From NCBI GenBank assembly GCA_946965045.2, contig OX337228.1, positions 1,302,001 to 1,366,000 of the forward strand: a stretch of 64,000 bases of DNA, written 5' to 3'. The DNA comes from Epithemia pelagica (Eukaryota; Bacillariophyta; Bacillariophyceae; Surirellales; Surirellaceae). Within the stretch, counting starts at the first letter, position 1. Each line of letters opens with the position of its first letter. Below, in pieces: positions 29,872 to 40,177 of this stretch. Under the pieces are notes generated by a model. That model ran no database searches, was not told the origin of the DNA, and saw nothing but the letters and a program-made list of their open reading frames with translations. Both the position numbers and the translations under genes were made by a program.

Positions 29872-31853
29872 TTATGGCCGAGCCATTGACGTCTCGCAAT
29901 ATACACCAGGATAATCCTCACTTGGAGTGACAAAGGCCTTCTCTGCATCAAACTCCTCATCTTTCCCTGGTGCCCTTTCTGGGATTAATTCGGATGGCTG
30001 TGGTCGAGGCATTCGTGGCTCATCAGAATCACTTGGAGTACCCGTATCTGGAGTTGAAAGGCTCACATTTTCTTCGTCGCTTATGTGTGATGCGTTCTTG
30101 TTGGTCGCAATGGCTTTGGAAGAAGAAGAAGAAGAAGAAGAAGAAGAAGAAGGCGAGGAGTGACGACGAGAATCACGTCTGCCCAAAAGTGCGTTGACCA
30201 TCAAAAAGAGTGCAATACCTGTTCCCGAAGACAAGATCATGTACAGAGATGATATGCCACGGCTTGCATTCACGGGACAGCCTTCCATCAACTCTTGAAC
30301 GTCGGGCAAGATGCACCACAAGTAAAATCGACTAAACAAATATCGCAATTCCTTGAGACCAGCAATTCCAGCTCCAGGACTGAATGTAGTGCTCAGAAAG
30401 ACGGAAGAAATGAAGGGCAGTCCTCCCACAAGTTGCACCGTTTGCAAACTGAGATTGGAAAAAATGGCCAAGGACACTGACAAGAAAAAGATGGACGTCA
30501 AGTCGGTAACGATTCCAATCCAATAAGCTGGTCCACACAATTCACGGTTCGTTGCGACGCAAAAAACAAATTGCAGAAAAGAGACAAACAGAAGCAACAC
30601 TGCAGTCAAAATCGTTTTGCACAGTCGATGCAGTTGGGGGGAGGAATGCAGGAGTGCGTCGGCTTCTTGATCAACTGCAATCCTCCAGGGGACCAGGGAT
30701 AAAATATAGGGGTACAAGCATTGAAATCCCACCCACATATTGGCCACCAAAATCAGGGAGGCCAACTCCGTACCGGAATTCCAAAAGGCCAAAAGATAAC
30801 CAGCAGCCAAACTGAGAAGGGCAAAAACAATGACATTCTTGGCTGCCGGATTCGACCATACTTCGGATTCCAAAAAGAATCGTAGTGTCTCCATGCGGGC
30901 AGAAGACTCTTTTGCATCCTTACCCGAATGGCTCCAATCTTGAACGACGTGTTGTTGTTTCGTTGACGTCACCGCAGATGACGATGACAACACTAAGGTA
31001 CGAAGAACCAGCTCCCGATCTTGGTCTCTCTCATCACTCCACTTGGAGGAGTGATAAGTGAAGCTTTTGGTGCTGTTGTCGTTGGTCACCACAGTATTTG
31101 TTGTACTGGAAAGTTGAGTTTGATCTTGGCGGAACTTGTTTTTGTTCGTACTTGAACCAAGTCTCGGTCAACGGCCGACACAATCAGGACCCTATCAGCG
31201 AGATCCATCAAGGCCTGTACATGATCGTTCGTGACCACAACGACATTGTGATGCAATTGCAGTTGCTGCAATCGTTCCAAACAATAGGGCAAGAAATCTT
31301 CCGTGACACCGCAACAGGGTTCATCCAGTAAGATCATGTACTTCTTGAAGTCGTCGTTTATAATAGAAGGAACGGTGCGCTGACTAATCAGTTCCAGGAG
31401 CAATAATTTGCGTTGTCCACCCGACAGGCCCGCTGTAAAGGTACCCGCCAAAGTACCACCAATGGGAATGGTGCCGTCCCTTTGTTCCTCTTGGTAAATG
31501 TGCCAATAGGGCAATGGAGTTGGATCGAAATTGGGAATTTTGGAAACAGGAATATACGGCCGCAATTGGTGGTATTGGGTAACGTAAACAACGTTTGGAA
31601 TGGATGTTGGTTCTTGAGTCGTTTGTGCTGGCACAGACTGTCTGGCCGTTGTTGTGGCCTTTTGGTACAAGTCTTGCAAAAAGGTCGTCTTGCCCGAGCC
31701 CGAACTTCCAATCACAACGGTCAATGTCATGTTGTCTTGTTGTTGTTGCTGTTGGTGTTTGTAGCTGACGTTATCGTTTTGGATGGTATGGAACCGAGAA
31801 CTTGTGAAAGAAAATGCCACTTGGGTTGCTTCTTTATGATGAACGAAACTCAT
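29872..31853 (-). CDS. compact ABCG-like half-transporter, copy 1
   Basis: ATP-driven membrane transporter with the ATPase domain first and the membrane domain second (ABCG order). The ATPase has Walker A GSSGSGKTTF, a Q-loop in YVTQYHQLRPY, signature LSGGQRKLLLLEL, Walker B MILLDEP and the switch His in VVVTNDH. It starts directly at the Walker A strand and only ~75 residues separate the Q-loop from the signature. The membrane half has six or so hydrophobic segments and ends in the family block SPGAGIAGLKELRYLFSRFYLWC. The two halves are in different frames: I predict a 110-bp phase-0 intron (31151..31042, GTACGA...CCAAG). With start ATG 31730 the product is 582 residues, matching the 581 of copy 3; ATG 31853 would add 41 residues. 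A poly-Ser run precedes the tail. Confidence 0.75.
31042..31151 (-). other. predicted intron of ABC copy 1
   Basis: Donor GTACGA after codon CAA; acceptor CTCCAAG. Joins LVQ to WSDERDQD and bridges the frame change. Copies 2 and 3 have no intron here. The junction is in the divergent linker, so homology cannot prove it; a genuine frameshift is the alternative. Confidence 0.6.
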
Positions 31854-32363
31854 CAGTTGTATCCGTGATACGATACAACCTGCAAGAACAGAAAGCGGAC
31901 CTCGGTGCTTTCGAAGCAGGAAAGGATATGGATATCAGAAGCTATCAAAGGCAAGGCGACGCAGAATAGATTATTTGTGGTTCTTGTTCCTTGAAGGGGT
32001 TGGTCGGTCCATTCGTAACAAAAAAATGTGGCGATCCCTTTGTACGGATCTGTTCCGAATTCCGAATATTGTAGATATGCCTTCCACACATCGATGGCCT
32101 GCATGCGCATGGGGTTTAAATATATGATGACATGGTCGGCTTGCGTATCACAACACCACTTGCTTCCGATTTCGCTCATTATTTTTTGTTTCGTGAAATT
32201 TCTGTGCCTCACGATTTACAGGGAGATTCATTCACATCATCATCTACAAGAAAATGACGAATAATTGAATGCATGCACAAAGGCAAGACTCCATCAAAGG
32301 CAAACGCTCGAAAGAAGTTCTTCATTTGGAAACGAATCAGTATTCTGTCGACTACCTAGAAGA
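31854..32363. promoter_or_regulatory. shared divergent region of ABC copies 1 and 2
   Basis: 510 bp between divergent starts. Conserved function not visible; a TTTTTTGTTTCG stretch lies mid-region. Called regulatory on geometry alone. Confidence 0.35.
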
Positions 32364-34211
32364 ATGACTCTTACGCTTGTGATTGGCAGCTCAGGTTCGG
32401 GCAAGACAACCTTTCTGAATGATCTGGTGACGTTCCACAAGCATGGATGCATTTACATTCGTCAATTTCATACCATTCGACCGTATTCACGTGTCTCGCA
32501 AATTCCAAACTTTGACCCAACTCAGTTGCCCTACTGGCATATTTACCTGGACGAACAAACAGCTGAAACCATTCCAGTGGGTGGCACCATGGCCGGCAAA
32601 TTCATACCGGGCTTATCGGGAGGACAACGCAAGTTGTTACTGTTTGAGTTGATTTGTCAACGAACTGTGCATCATCCTAGGCATCCATTTCTGATTGTTT
32701 TGGATGAGCCCTTTTCTGGCGTCACTTCAGATTTTCTCTCTTTTATCGAAGAACGATTGAGTCGTTTGCGAGAGCGACACAATGTAATTTTGGTGACCAA
32801 CGATCACCTTGAGACACTGACGCGAATGGCGGACAATGTTGTCCAAATTTCGGCAGCCCAACGCCACCTCGTCGAGCTTTATCATCCTCAACGTCATCCG
32901 CCAACAGTATCGAATCCTGTCCAGGACAATTTTAAACAACAAGATGCACTTGCCAAGTTGGTTGTTTCCCGAACGCATATCCTTCATGCACTCAGTTTGG
33001 GGCATGCCTTTCACTCGTATTCTTCCCCTTCGAAGCTGGCCGCATCGTCCAGTCCTTGGTGGTCGTTTTGCAATCATGGCGATGCTGCGCTGTTCTGGAA
33101 AGTAGAACTTTGGAGCAATCGGCATTTACGGTCCATTGGAGTGGTGTCCACTATTTTTGTCGCTTTCTTTCTGGCTTCTTTTTGGGACTCTGATCCCTCC
33201 CAACGAGCCTTGGTATTGGTTGCGGGAGACATTCTAGCATTCTTTTGTGTGAACCCTTATTTATTAACGTTGGTCGACTGGAGAAACGCCATAGAGGAGG
33301 AATCGCATGCCTTGATCCATACATCCTAGGCCCTCAATCGATGCTGGAAAAGTATGGTGGTATTGGTACTTATGATTGCCGCCTCTACAGCAGAATTTGC
33401 CGTGGCCAATCTCGTTGTATCAGGCTTGTCCAGTCCTCGAATATGGTTGGCAATGTTTTTGGACGGATGGTCGCTACGGTTACCAAGTATATATTTGGGC
33501 ATATATAGTCGCATGGACTTTGATTCAGTGCATCGAATCAAGACCATTCCTACTGTCCTCATGACCTTATTCAGTACAACATACCGCCCGCCTGGAGCCG
33601 GTGTGAGTGGCGTTTCCGAGTTGCGATACTTGTTTTCCCGGTTTTACTTTTGGTGTATGGTTCCTGGTGTACAAGATCAAATGGAAGGGTGCCCCTCCAT
33701 CTTCAGTGACAACAGAGTCAAGAATGACTGGCTTCTCCTCTCGTACATGGGTTTGACTTCGTTCTTCGGGTTGTTTTGCGTACTGTTGGTAAGGGCATTG
33801 AGCCTTCAGATTCACCATCTGCAGCAAGATCGACGTGAAGCACGCCTTCGTCGTCGTTGTACTGATTCTGAAGCAACACCCACGCAAACGATCCAACTAA
33901 GAAAATCATCGCAGCCACAACAAAAGGATGACCATGCAGAGATGACGGCAGAGGAAGTTTTGATCCTACGACGAAACTTGTTCGGAGAATACTACTGCAA
34001 TGGAAACGACGTAACTGTTACATTTGACCAAGAAAACGACGTACACAAAATGAAAACAGACAATAGTCAGTTCCGATCTAGTGGTGCTCGTATGCCCTTG
34101 TTTCAGTCTTCATTGGTGTTCTTCAACACCAAGAGTGGTACAACGAGGAAAAGAAAACATGATGACGACAACATGGAGGAGACTAAATTGGAAATTCCCG
34201 AGCCCTTCTGA
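32364..34211 (+). pseudogene. ABCG-like half-transporter copy 2, nonsense codon
   Basis: Same architecture as copies 1 and 3: MTLTLVIGSSGSGKTTF, IRQFHTIRPY, LSGGQRK, FLIVLDEP, LVTNDH, then the membrane half to RPPGAGVSGVSELRYLFSRFYFWC. The frame is continuous from 32364 to 34211 (616 codons counting the final stop) except for one TAG at 33327-33329, codon 322, where copy 3 reads AAG (Lys). The stop falls inside the membrane half, just after EEESHALIHTS, so translation would yield an ATPase with about one or two membrane segments. All other residues remain well conserved, so the loss is recent, or the stop is suppressed. The NBD DNA is almost identical to copy 3, while the linker is not. Confidence 0.85.
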
Positions 34212-35020
34212 AGAAGAAAGAAAGGATGCAGAAGAAACTGTTCCACGTACTACCAAATGGTCGACACATTGGGGATGCTGACACTGGCTCTGCTGTTTCC
34301 TAGCTTGACTCATCTATTGGGAGCACTCGAAGAATCTGTGGAAGGGAAGGATGGCAAAGACGATCGTATGGACGTTATTATTCTGGGAGTCTCTGGTGAG
34401 AGAATATCGATCATCTTGTCCAAGTAGGTGCTTGTTGTTGGAAGAAGTTGTCGTGTCGCTCTCGCTATGCTGGAACCGCAGAGTGTGCATATGTTATGTT
34501 TGATCTGTATGGACTCTGTACAATACGCTCTGCAGGGATGGACCAGACAGGGTTACACCTTTGGTTTCCGACACGAAAGAAGAGTTGCATGTCCATCGTC
34601 CCAGCAATAACAATCCCTTCGTTTTGCTTTGTTGGCAGGTGCAAATGCTAAATCCATCTACTCGACAGACTCCTACTTTTTCTAGGAATAGTACGAGTGG
34701 AGTAGTAGGAATGGTAGTGTGTGGGATCGATAATCGAAACACAACTTTGAACTTTGATACCCGAGTCACGAATCCGAATTCTACATTGCTCAATAATATT
34801 ACTGTAGCCGCTTGAAAAGACTTCCAGAATCGCCAACACGCTTCGCCTTATGCCCGTTTAAGCCCATCGAATTTGCTGCGTGAAAATCTTTTGTGGGAAC
34901 GACGGCGAGGCATGAGCGAGATTTGCTTCGTGTCCTCACAAACAATTCAGAACGACAGCAACCCGCAGACCTCTACGGATACGAAGACTTTCAAGCAGCA
35001 GTACCCTCTTGTCGAACAGA
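34212..35020. other. spacer between ABC copies 2 and 3
   Basis: About 810 bp, no gene supported. No clear duplicate of the 31854-32363 region was noticed. Confidence 0.4.
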
Positions 35021-36766
35021 ATGACCTTGACTATTGTGATTGGAAGCTCTGGCTCGGGCAAGACTACGTTTCTGAATGATCTGGTGACGTTCCACAAGCA
35101 TGGATGCATTTACATTCGTCAATTTCATACCATTCGACCGTATTTACGTGTCTCGCAAATTCCAAACTTTGACCCAACTCAGTTACCGTATTGGCATATT
35201 TACCAGGACGAACAAACAGCTGAAACCATTCCAGTGGGTGGCACCATGGCTGGAAAATTCATACCGGGCTTATCGGGAGGACAACGCAAGTTGTTACTGT
35301 TTGAGTTGATTTGTCAACGAACTGTGCATCATCCGAGGCATCCATTTCTGATTGTTTTGGATGAGCCTTTTTCTGGCGTCACTTCAGATTTTCTCTCTTT
35401 TATCGAAGAACGATTGAGTCGTTTGCGAGAGCGACACAATGTCGTTTTGGTGACCAACGATCACCTTGAGACACTGACGCGAATGGCGGACAATGTTGTC
35501 CAAATTTCGGCAGCCCAGCGCCACCTCGTCCAGCTCTATCATAGCTATCAGGATCTACAAAAAGCCAACTCTTTGAATCAGACAGAGCTGTCTTCGTCTG
35601 TTGTGCTTGAGCGTAAAGATATTCTCAAAGCACTCAGTGTCGGATTTGCCTATTCCTCTTCCGCGGCATCAACATCTTGGATGAGCTTGTCATCTGACAG
35701 ATCATTTTGGAATTCTGATGATGCTAAATTTTTCTTCAAAGTCGAATTGTGGCAAAACAAGTATTTACGATCTATGGGACTTTTGTCTGGTCTTTTTGTG
35801 GCTTTCTTTCTGGCTGCTTTTTGGGACTCCGATCCTTCCCAACGAGCCTTGGTATTGGTAGCAGGTGATTTGTTGACATTCTTTTGCGTGAATCCATATT
35901 TATTAACGTTGGTCGACTGGAGAAACGCCATAGAGGAGGAATCACATGCCTTTCTCCATACATCCAAGGCCCTCAATCGATTCTGGAAGACCACTGTGGT
36001 ATTGGCCCTCATGATTGCCGCCTCCACGGCAGAATTTGTCGTCGCCAATCAAGTTGTGTCGGGCTTGTCCAGTCCCCGAATATGGCTGGCCATGCTTCTG
36101 GACAGTTGGACATTACGGCTACCGAGTTTGTATTTGGGAATATATAGTCGCATGGACTTTGATTCAGTACAAAGTATCAAGGCCATTCCTACTGTCCTCA
36201 TGACCTTGTTCAGTGCGACTTACCGACCGCCAGGAGCCGGTGTGAGTGGCGTATCCGAGTTGCGATATTTCTTTTCTCGGTTTTACTTCTGGTGTATGGT
36301 TCCCGGTGTACAAGATCAAATGGAGGGGTGTCCGGGAGGCGAGAACAACGACTGGCTTCTTCTATTGTGCATGTGCGTAACCTCCTTTCCGGGACTACTT
36401 TGCATGCTTTTCGTACAAAACCTTGGCAGGATGATTCGACAGCTAAGACAAATCCAACGCCTCCTATGCGACAGTTCACAAACGTCGCGATTACCGCTAC
36501 ATCAAGGAGAAGAGAGAGAATGTGGATCAACACTTTCCGAGGAGAAGCTCTTAAACATGCGACGAAACTTATTTGGCGACGAATACAATGAGTACCACGA
36601 CATGTTTGTCTTGACCAAAACCACAAAGAAGAAGAAGAATAGCTACGACAGTGAACCAACAAGTGTGTCATCCTTGTCACTATCATCTCGGTTGTTCAAC
36701 AGCGATCCTTGGTACGAAAGCAAAGAAACTGTCACTAGGAAAAGGAGAAATCACGAACGAGATTAG
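35021..36766 (+). CDS. compact ABCG-like half-transporter, copy 3 (intact)
   Basis: 581 residues from ATG 35021, single exon. ATPase half (residues ~1-185): Walker A GSSGSGKTTF at ~8-17, Q-loop IRQFHTIRPY, IPVGGTMAGKFIPGLSGGQRK signature, FLIVLDEPFSGV Walker B and D-loop region, VVLVTNDH switch. A variable Ser/Asn-rich linker follows (~186-240), then the membrane half with helices such as LLSGLFVAFFLAAFW, ALVLVAGDLLTFFCVNPYLLTL and VVLALMIAASTAEFVVANQ, and the PPGAGVSGVSELRYFFSRFYFWCMVPG block that mirrors the re-entrant C-terminal region of ABCG proteins. It must dimerise to work. Substrate unknown. It is the only copy readable without an intron or stop, so it is probably the functional plus-strand gene. 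Confidence 0.85.
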   Translation: MTLTIVIGSSGSGKTTFLNDLVTFHKHGCIYIRQFHTIRPYLRVSQIPNFDPTQLPYWHIYQDEQTAETIPVGGTMAGKFIPGLSGGQRKLLLFELICQRTVHHPRHPFLIVLDEPFSGVTSDFLSFIEERLSRLRERHNVVLVTNDHLETLTRMADNVVQISAAQRHLVQLYHSYQDLQKANSLNQTELSSSVVLERKDILKALSVGFAYSSSAASTSWMSLSSDRSFWNSDDAKFFFKVELWQNKYLRSMGLLSGLFVAFFLAAFWDSDPSQRALVLVAGDLLTFFCVNPYLLTLVDWRNAIEEESHAFLHTSKALNRFWKTTVVLALMIAASTAEFVVANQVVSGLSSPRIWLAMLLDSWTLRLPSLYLGIYSRMDFDSVQSIKAIPTVLMTLFSATYRPPGAGVSGVSELRYFFSRFYFWCMVPGVQDQMEGCPGGENNDWLLLLCMCVTSFPGLLCMLFVQNLGRMIRQLRQIQRLLCDSSQTSRLPLHQGEERECGSTLSEEKLLNMRRNLFGDEYNEYHDMFVLTKTTKKKKNSYDSEPTSVSSLSLSSRLFNSDPWYESKETVTRKRRNHERD

Positions 36767-36945
36767 TCCATGAGGAATGAACAAGGACAGAGACAATGTG
36801 ATACTGATTTAGGCGTTCTTTATGGTGGAGGAAGACTCATGTAAAGATAGCATTATTGTATTCCAAATCATACCACCTTTCATAACCTCATACTCCGTGG
36901 TATCACAGGTTCAGCTGGTGTGTGTGACGTTTTCACGCATTTTGC
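36767..36945. other. short convergent spacer
   Basis: Gap between the stops of ABC copy 3 and the UIM gene. Confidence 0.5.
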
Positions 36946-39646
36946 TTATGACTGACGGATTTGTTGGTTCTTGTATTCCTCTAACGACAATTTCAAGGCT
37001 TCTTCCATCATTTCCTGTTCGACTCGGGCCAATCGCTCCTGTTCCGTTTCCATGGGTGACATTTCGTGGTGACCGCGACGAATGCTGCTTGTACTACATG
37101 TTCGCCGTAAGGATGCTGGACGAAATTGAGGAGAAGACGTCGCCTGCAATGTTGTCATTGTGGCGTCCCGATTTGGGTTTGGTTGAAAAGATGATGATGT
37201 TGTTGATGGTTGATCATCTCCTGGTCCTGTTGAATAAAGGGGTACCTTGACAAACTTGTTGTTGGGTCCCCGTTTCCAGACAAACCCCGTCGCCTTATTG
37301 TTGGTGCTGCTGCTCTTGTTGACTGCTGGTCGCTCGGTTCCCATTGTCCGGGGAGCGGCAGATTCAGCGCGGGAAATGGTACGCCTGGACGGTGTTTTCG
37401 TAAACGGAGGAAGAGGAGGATTCTTAGAGTAACGACTTGCCGTCGACGTACTGGTGGCCCTTGCGGGTGTCAACGCTTGGTTTGCAATATTATCCGCAGC
37501 ATCGGTAGTGGCATAGGATTGGAGTTGTTGAAGTAGATAATCTCCCGAATTAAGACTTTGACTGCGGCCCATACGGGGGCGACTGCGACTCATGTTGCTG
37601 TTCTTGTTCTCGCTGTGCATGCGGTATTCCAAATTCGAATCGTTTGGTTCCCCAAATGCCTGTGGAACCCTTTCATGACCAACATGGGAGGAAGGAACAC
37701 CACGATCTTGCTGTGGTGCGTCTTGCATTAAAGTGCTGTGTAGAGGCATGTCTCGTGGAGGTCTCCTCGAGGCACGTCGGTTGAGTTGTTTTTGATCATG
37801 AAAAGACCGTAGTCCTCGCGGGTCACGACCAATACCATCGGACGAATGGGCACGACGACGAAGAGGCTCTTGTTGGGACATCGGTGATATTGGCGACGAA
37901 GACGACGTGGTTCTGCTTTGGGCCATGGCTAGGTTCAACAAGACTTGCTCTTGTTCTTCCAAATGTTGGATGGATGGTGGAGGAGGAGACGATGAAGCAA
38001 ACGGTGCAGTTCGTCCAGAAGCACTGTTCCTCTCTGCTCTATCTCCAACAGCATGTGATTGCAATTGTTCTAACTGCGATTGTTCCATGGCCTGTTCCAG
38101 CATTTCTTGTTCCATGAGTTGGCGGGCCAAGGCTTCGTCGTCCTGAACTTTTATGGCATCCGGCGCAGTAGTGTTTGTAGGGGTCTCTCTTGTTGTCGCA
38201 GCAGCAGCACCATCATGGTGCAGATCGTCCGTGTCGTCGATGAAGCATTTTTGATACCGACCACCGGGTCCCTTTTTCCATACAAAGGGTGATTTGGGTG
38301 GACTCGAGGGTGGAAAGGATGATTCGTGAAAACTTTGCGTTCGTCTAGTGGGAGAAATGGGTTGCGTTGGACTATTGACGTGACCGTCGTAGTCTTGGCC
38401 ATGAATCTCATGATGACGATAGGAGTCACGGTTATTAAAGCTTTTGGATTGCAAGGGAATGTGACGAGGAGGACGACGACTGGGGGAGGAAGGTGACAAG
38501 GGTGGTTGGTGATGCTGCTGTTGTTGAAAGCGTTCAGGTTGTGTTCTTGTTGCTGCGGAAGATGGAAGATCTTGCAAACTTTGTCGCACTGCCATTTCGA
38601 TCAGTGCCTGTTCTTGCAACTCTGGATTGTCGCTGTTACTGGGTACGTAGTTGTGGCTCGTGTTTGTGGTTGTGATTGGAGTGGAACGTTGGTAGGATTT
38701 TGGAGGAGGGGTTCCCTGGAGTGCTTCGGGAGGAACTTGATCGTGTCTGACAGCATAAACACCTGGACGTTTGGTAAGACTTGTTGTATTAGAAGCAGAA
38801 AGCCGTCGTGGTACCTCGTTCACCCTCGTTGGTGTTGTCATGGGTGGATTTGAATACCGGGGGGCGTAGTCCATGTCTTGATGATGATGATGTTGTGGTT
38901 GTTGAAGAATGTGTTCTCTACCTTGATTGTGTACATGTTCTGGCTCTTGTCGAGACATTGGTGGCGGTGGTGGTGTTACTTTTGCCGATGCGACTGGATC
39001 TGGTTCCATGGAGGTTATGGGGCCCGTTGCGGTGCTGAGACAAAACGTAATGTCATCGTCTACACCGTCCTCTTCGTCTCCAAAGGTTACCACCACACCC
39101 TCCAATGATCCACGACGTTGTTGCATTTGCAATTGTTGCTGAGCGTGGGCAAAGGCTTGTCGGTACGCTTGTTGCAACAGCAAAGCTGTGGCCGCATCGG
39201 GAGTAGTTACAGCACTAGTAGTATTTGGAACAGCCTGAGTACCAATAACAGGTTCTCCCGAACGAGGAGTGTCTTCCTTTCCTTCCCTCTTTGTTGCTTG
39301 TGTTGCCGTTTCAAGTGATCGGCGCCTTGCATTGGTACGGACACCCTCACCATGACCAGTAGCATGACGATGGCCTCTATTCGTTGCCGTTAGTTGTTGT
39401 TTGTGTTCTAGGTCTGCGGGGTCGCACCTAGATTCCTTCTCCTCTACCTCCACTAATGGCTCTTGCTGTTCCGTTAAAGTAGAAGAAGCAGGAGCAGTTT
39501 TCCCTCTTGACTCGATCAGCTCTGGGGCCATTTTGGTTGGTTCATATTTTCCCCTGGATCTCTCATAATAATGAGGTTGCTGCTTTTTCGTTTTGGGCAA
39601 TTTTTTGTTTCGTACTTGACTGGCAATGGTGTCACTGGTGGGTTGT
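36946..39646 (-). pseudogene. UIM-repeat protein gene, 3' part cut off by the copia insertion
   Basis: The long 3' portion of a host gene whose 5' end lies at 48808-49084 beyond the retrotransposon. The product is low-complexity (Gln/Ser/Pro/Arg) with at least four ubiquitin-interacting-motif-like helices: ELQEQALIEMAVRQSLQDL, DEALARQLMEQEMLEQAMEQS, EEQEQVLLNLAMAQS, and the best one, EQEMMEEALKLSLEEY, near the C-terminus. A second module, FVWK(K/R)GP-x5-F/Y-x-K, occurs twice. UIMs bind ubiquitin chains, so an adaptor role in ubiquitin signalling or trafficking is inferred. If still expressed, the first in-frame ATG on this side (39531) would give 861 residues lacking the natural N-terminus. 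Confidence 0.8.
39642..39646. repeat. target-site duplication, left copy
   Basis: GTTGT directly outside the left LTR; matches 48808-48812. Confidence 0.85.
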
Positions 39647-40151
39647 TGTCAGAGTCACTAGCATACACTGGGTATACTAATAGCTAGGGGAATACCGCGT
39701 AGTCGGGGTGGAGATTGATCAAGTCTCCACACCAACCTAGAAGTCTTTTGCGTTGCAAAAACTCCTGTATCGATATTATAATTAAAGCTATAGAGTAAAC
39801 AAAGTGATCTTGAGTTCCTCATTTTGATTCCTCGCTTTGGCTTCCAGGAATTGATCTGCTATCTTGCAACGCACAGCTTGATTCAAATGGACGATAGTTA
39901 TCTCATTTTGTTGTTTGCTGTGTCATAGGTTAGTTAGCAAAACATGAGTGTCGTAGACACAAACAACGAATGGCCCGGCGTTCTGTGGCGCCAAAAGCCC
40001 ATCCTGCGCGTTATGCATGCGCGGATTCCGACATGTAGGCTTATATCATTGGGTCATGCAACACAAACTGCCAGTCGTGAAAATTCAATATTTCAAAAAC
40101 ACAAATACAAATTTCGAAACGCGACTGGTGCTAAAAACATAAACTGCGACT
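39647..40151 (-). repeat. 3' LTR (sense orientation)
   Basis: 505 bp; no difference from 48303-48807 seen. Directly preceded (in sense) by the polypurine tract. Confidence 0.93.
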
Positions 40152-40160
40152 CTCCCTCTT
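40152..40160 (-). promoter_or_regulatory. polypurine tract
   Basis: Sense strand AAGAGGGAG abuts the 3' LTR; it primes plus-strand DNA synthesis in LTR elements. It also fixes the LTR boundary at 40151. Confidence 0.8.
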
Positions 40161-40177
40161 GGGCTTGGTGTCACAGG

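Noticed and set aside
31086-31160. Programmed -1 frameshift in ABC copy 1
   Set aside because: The A-rich stretch does not fit a slippery heptamer in the right frame; an intron gives a better length match to copy 3.
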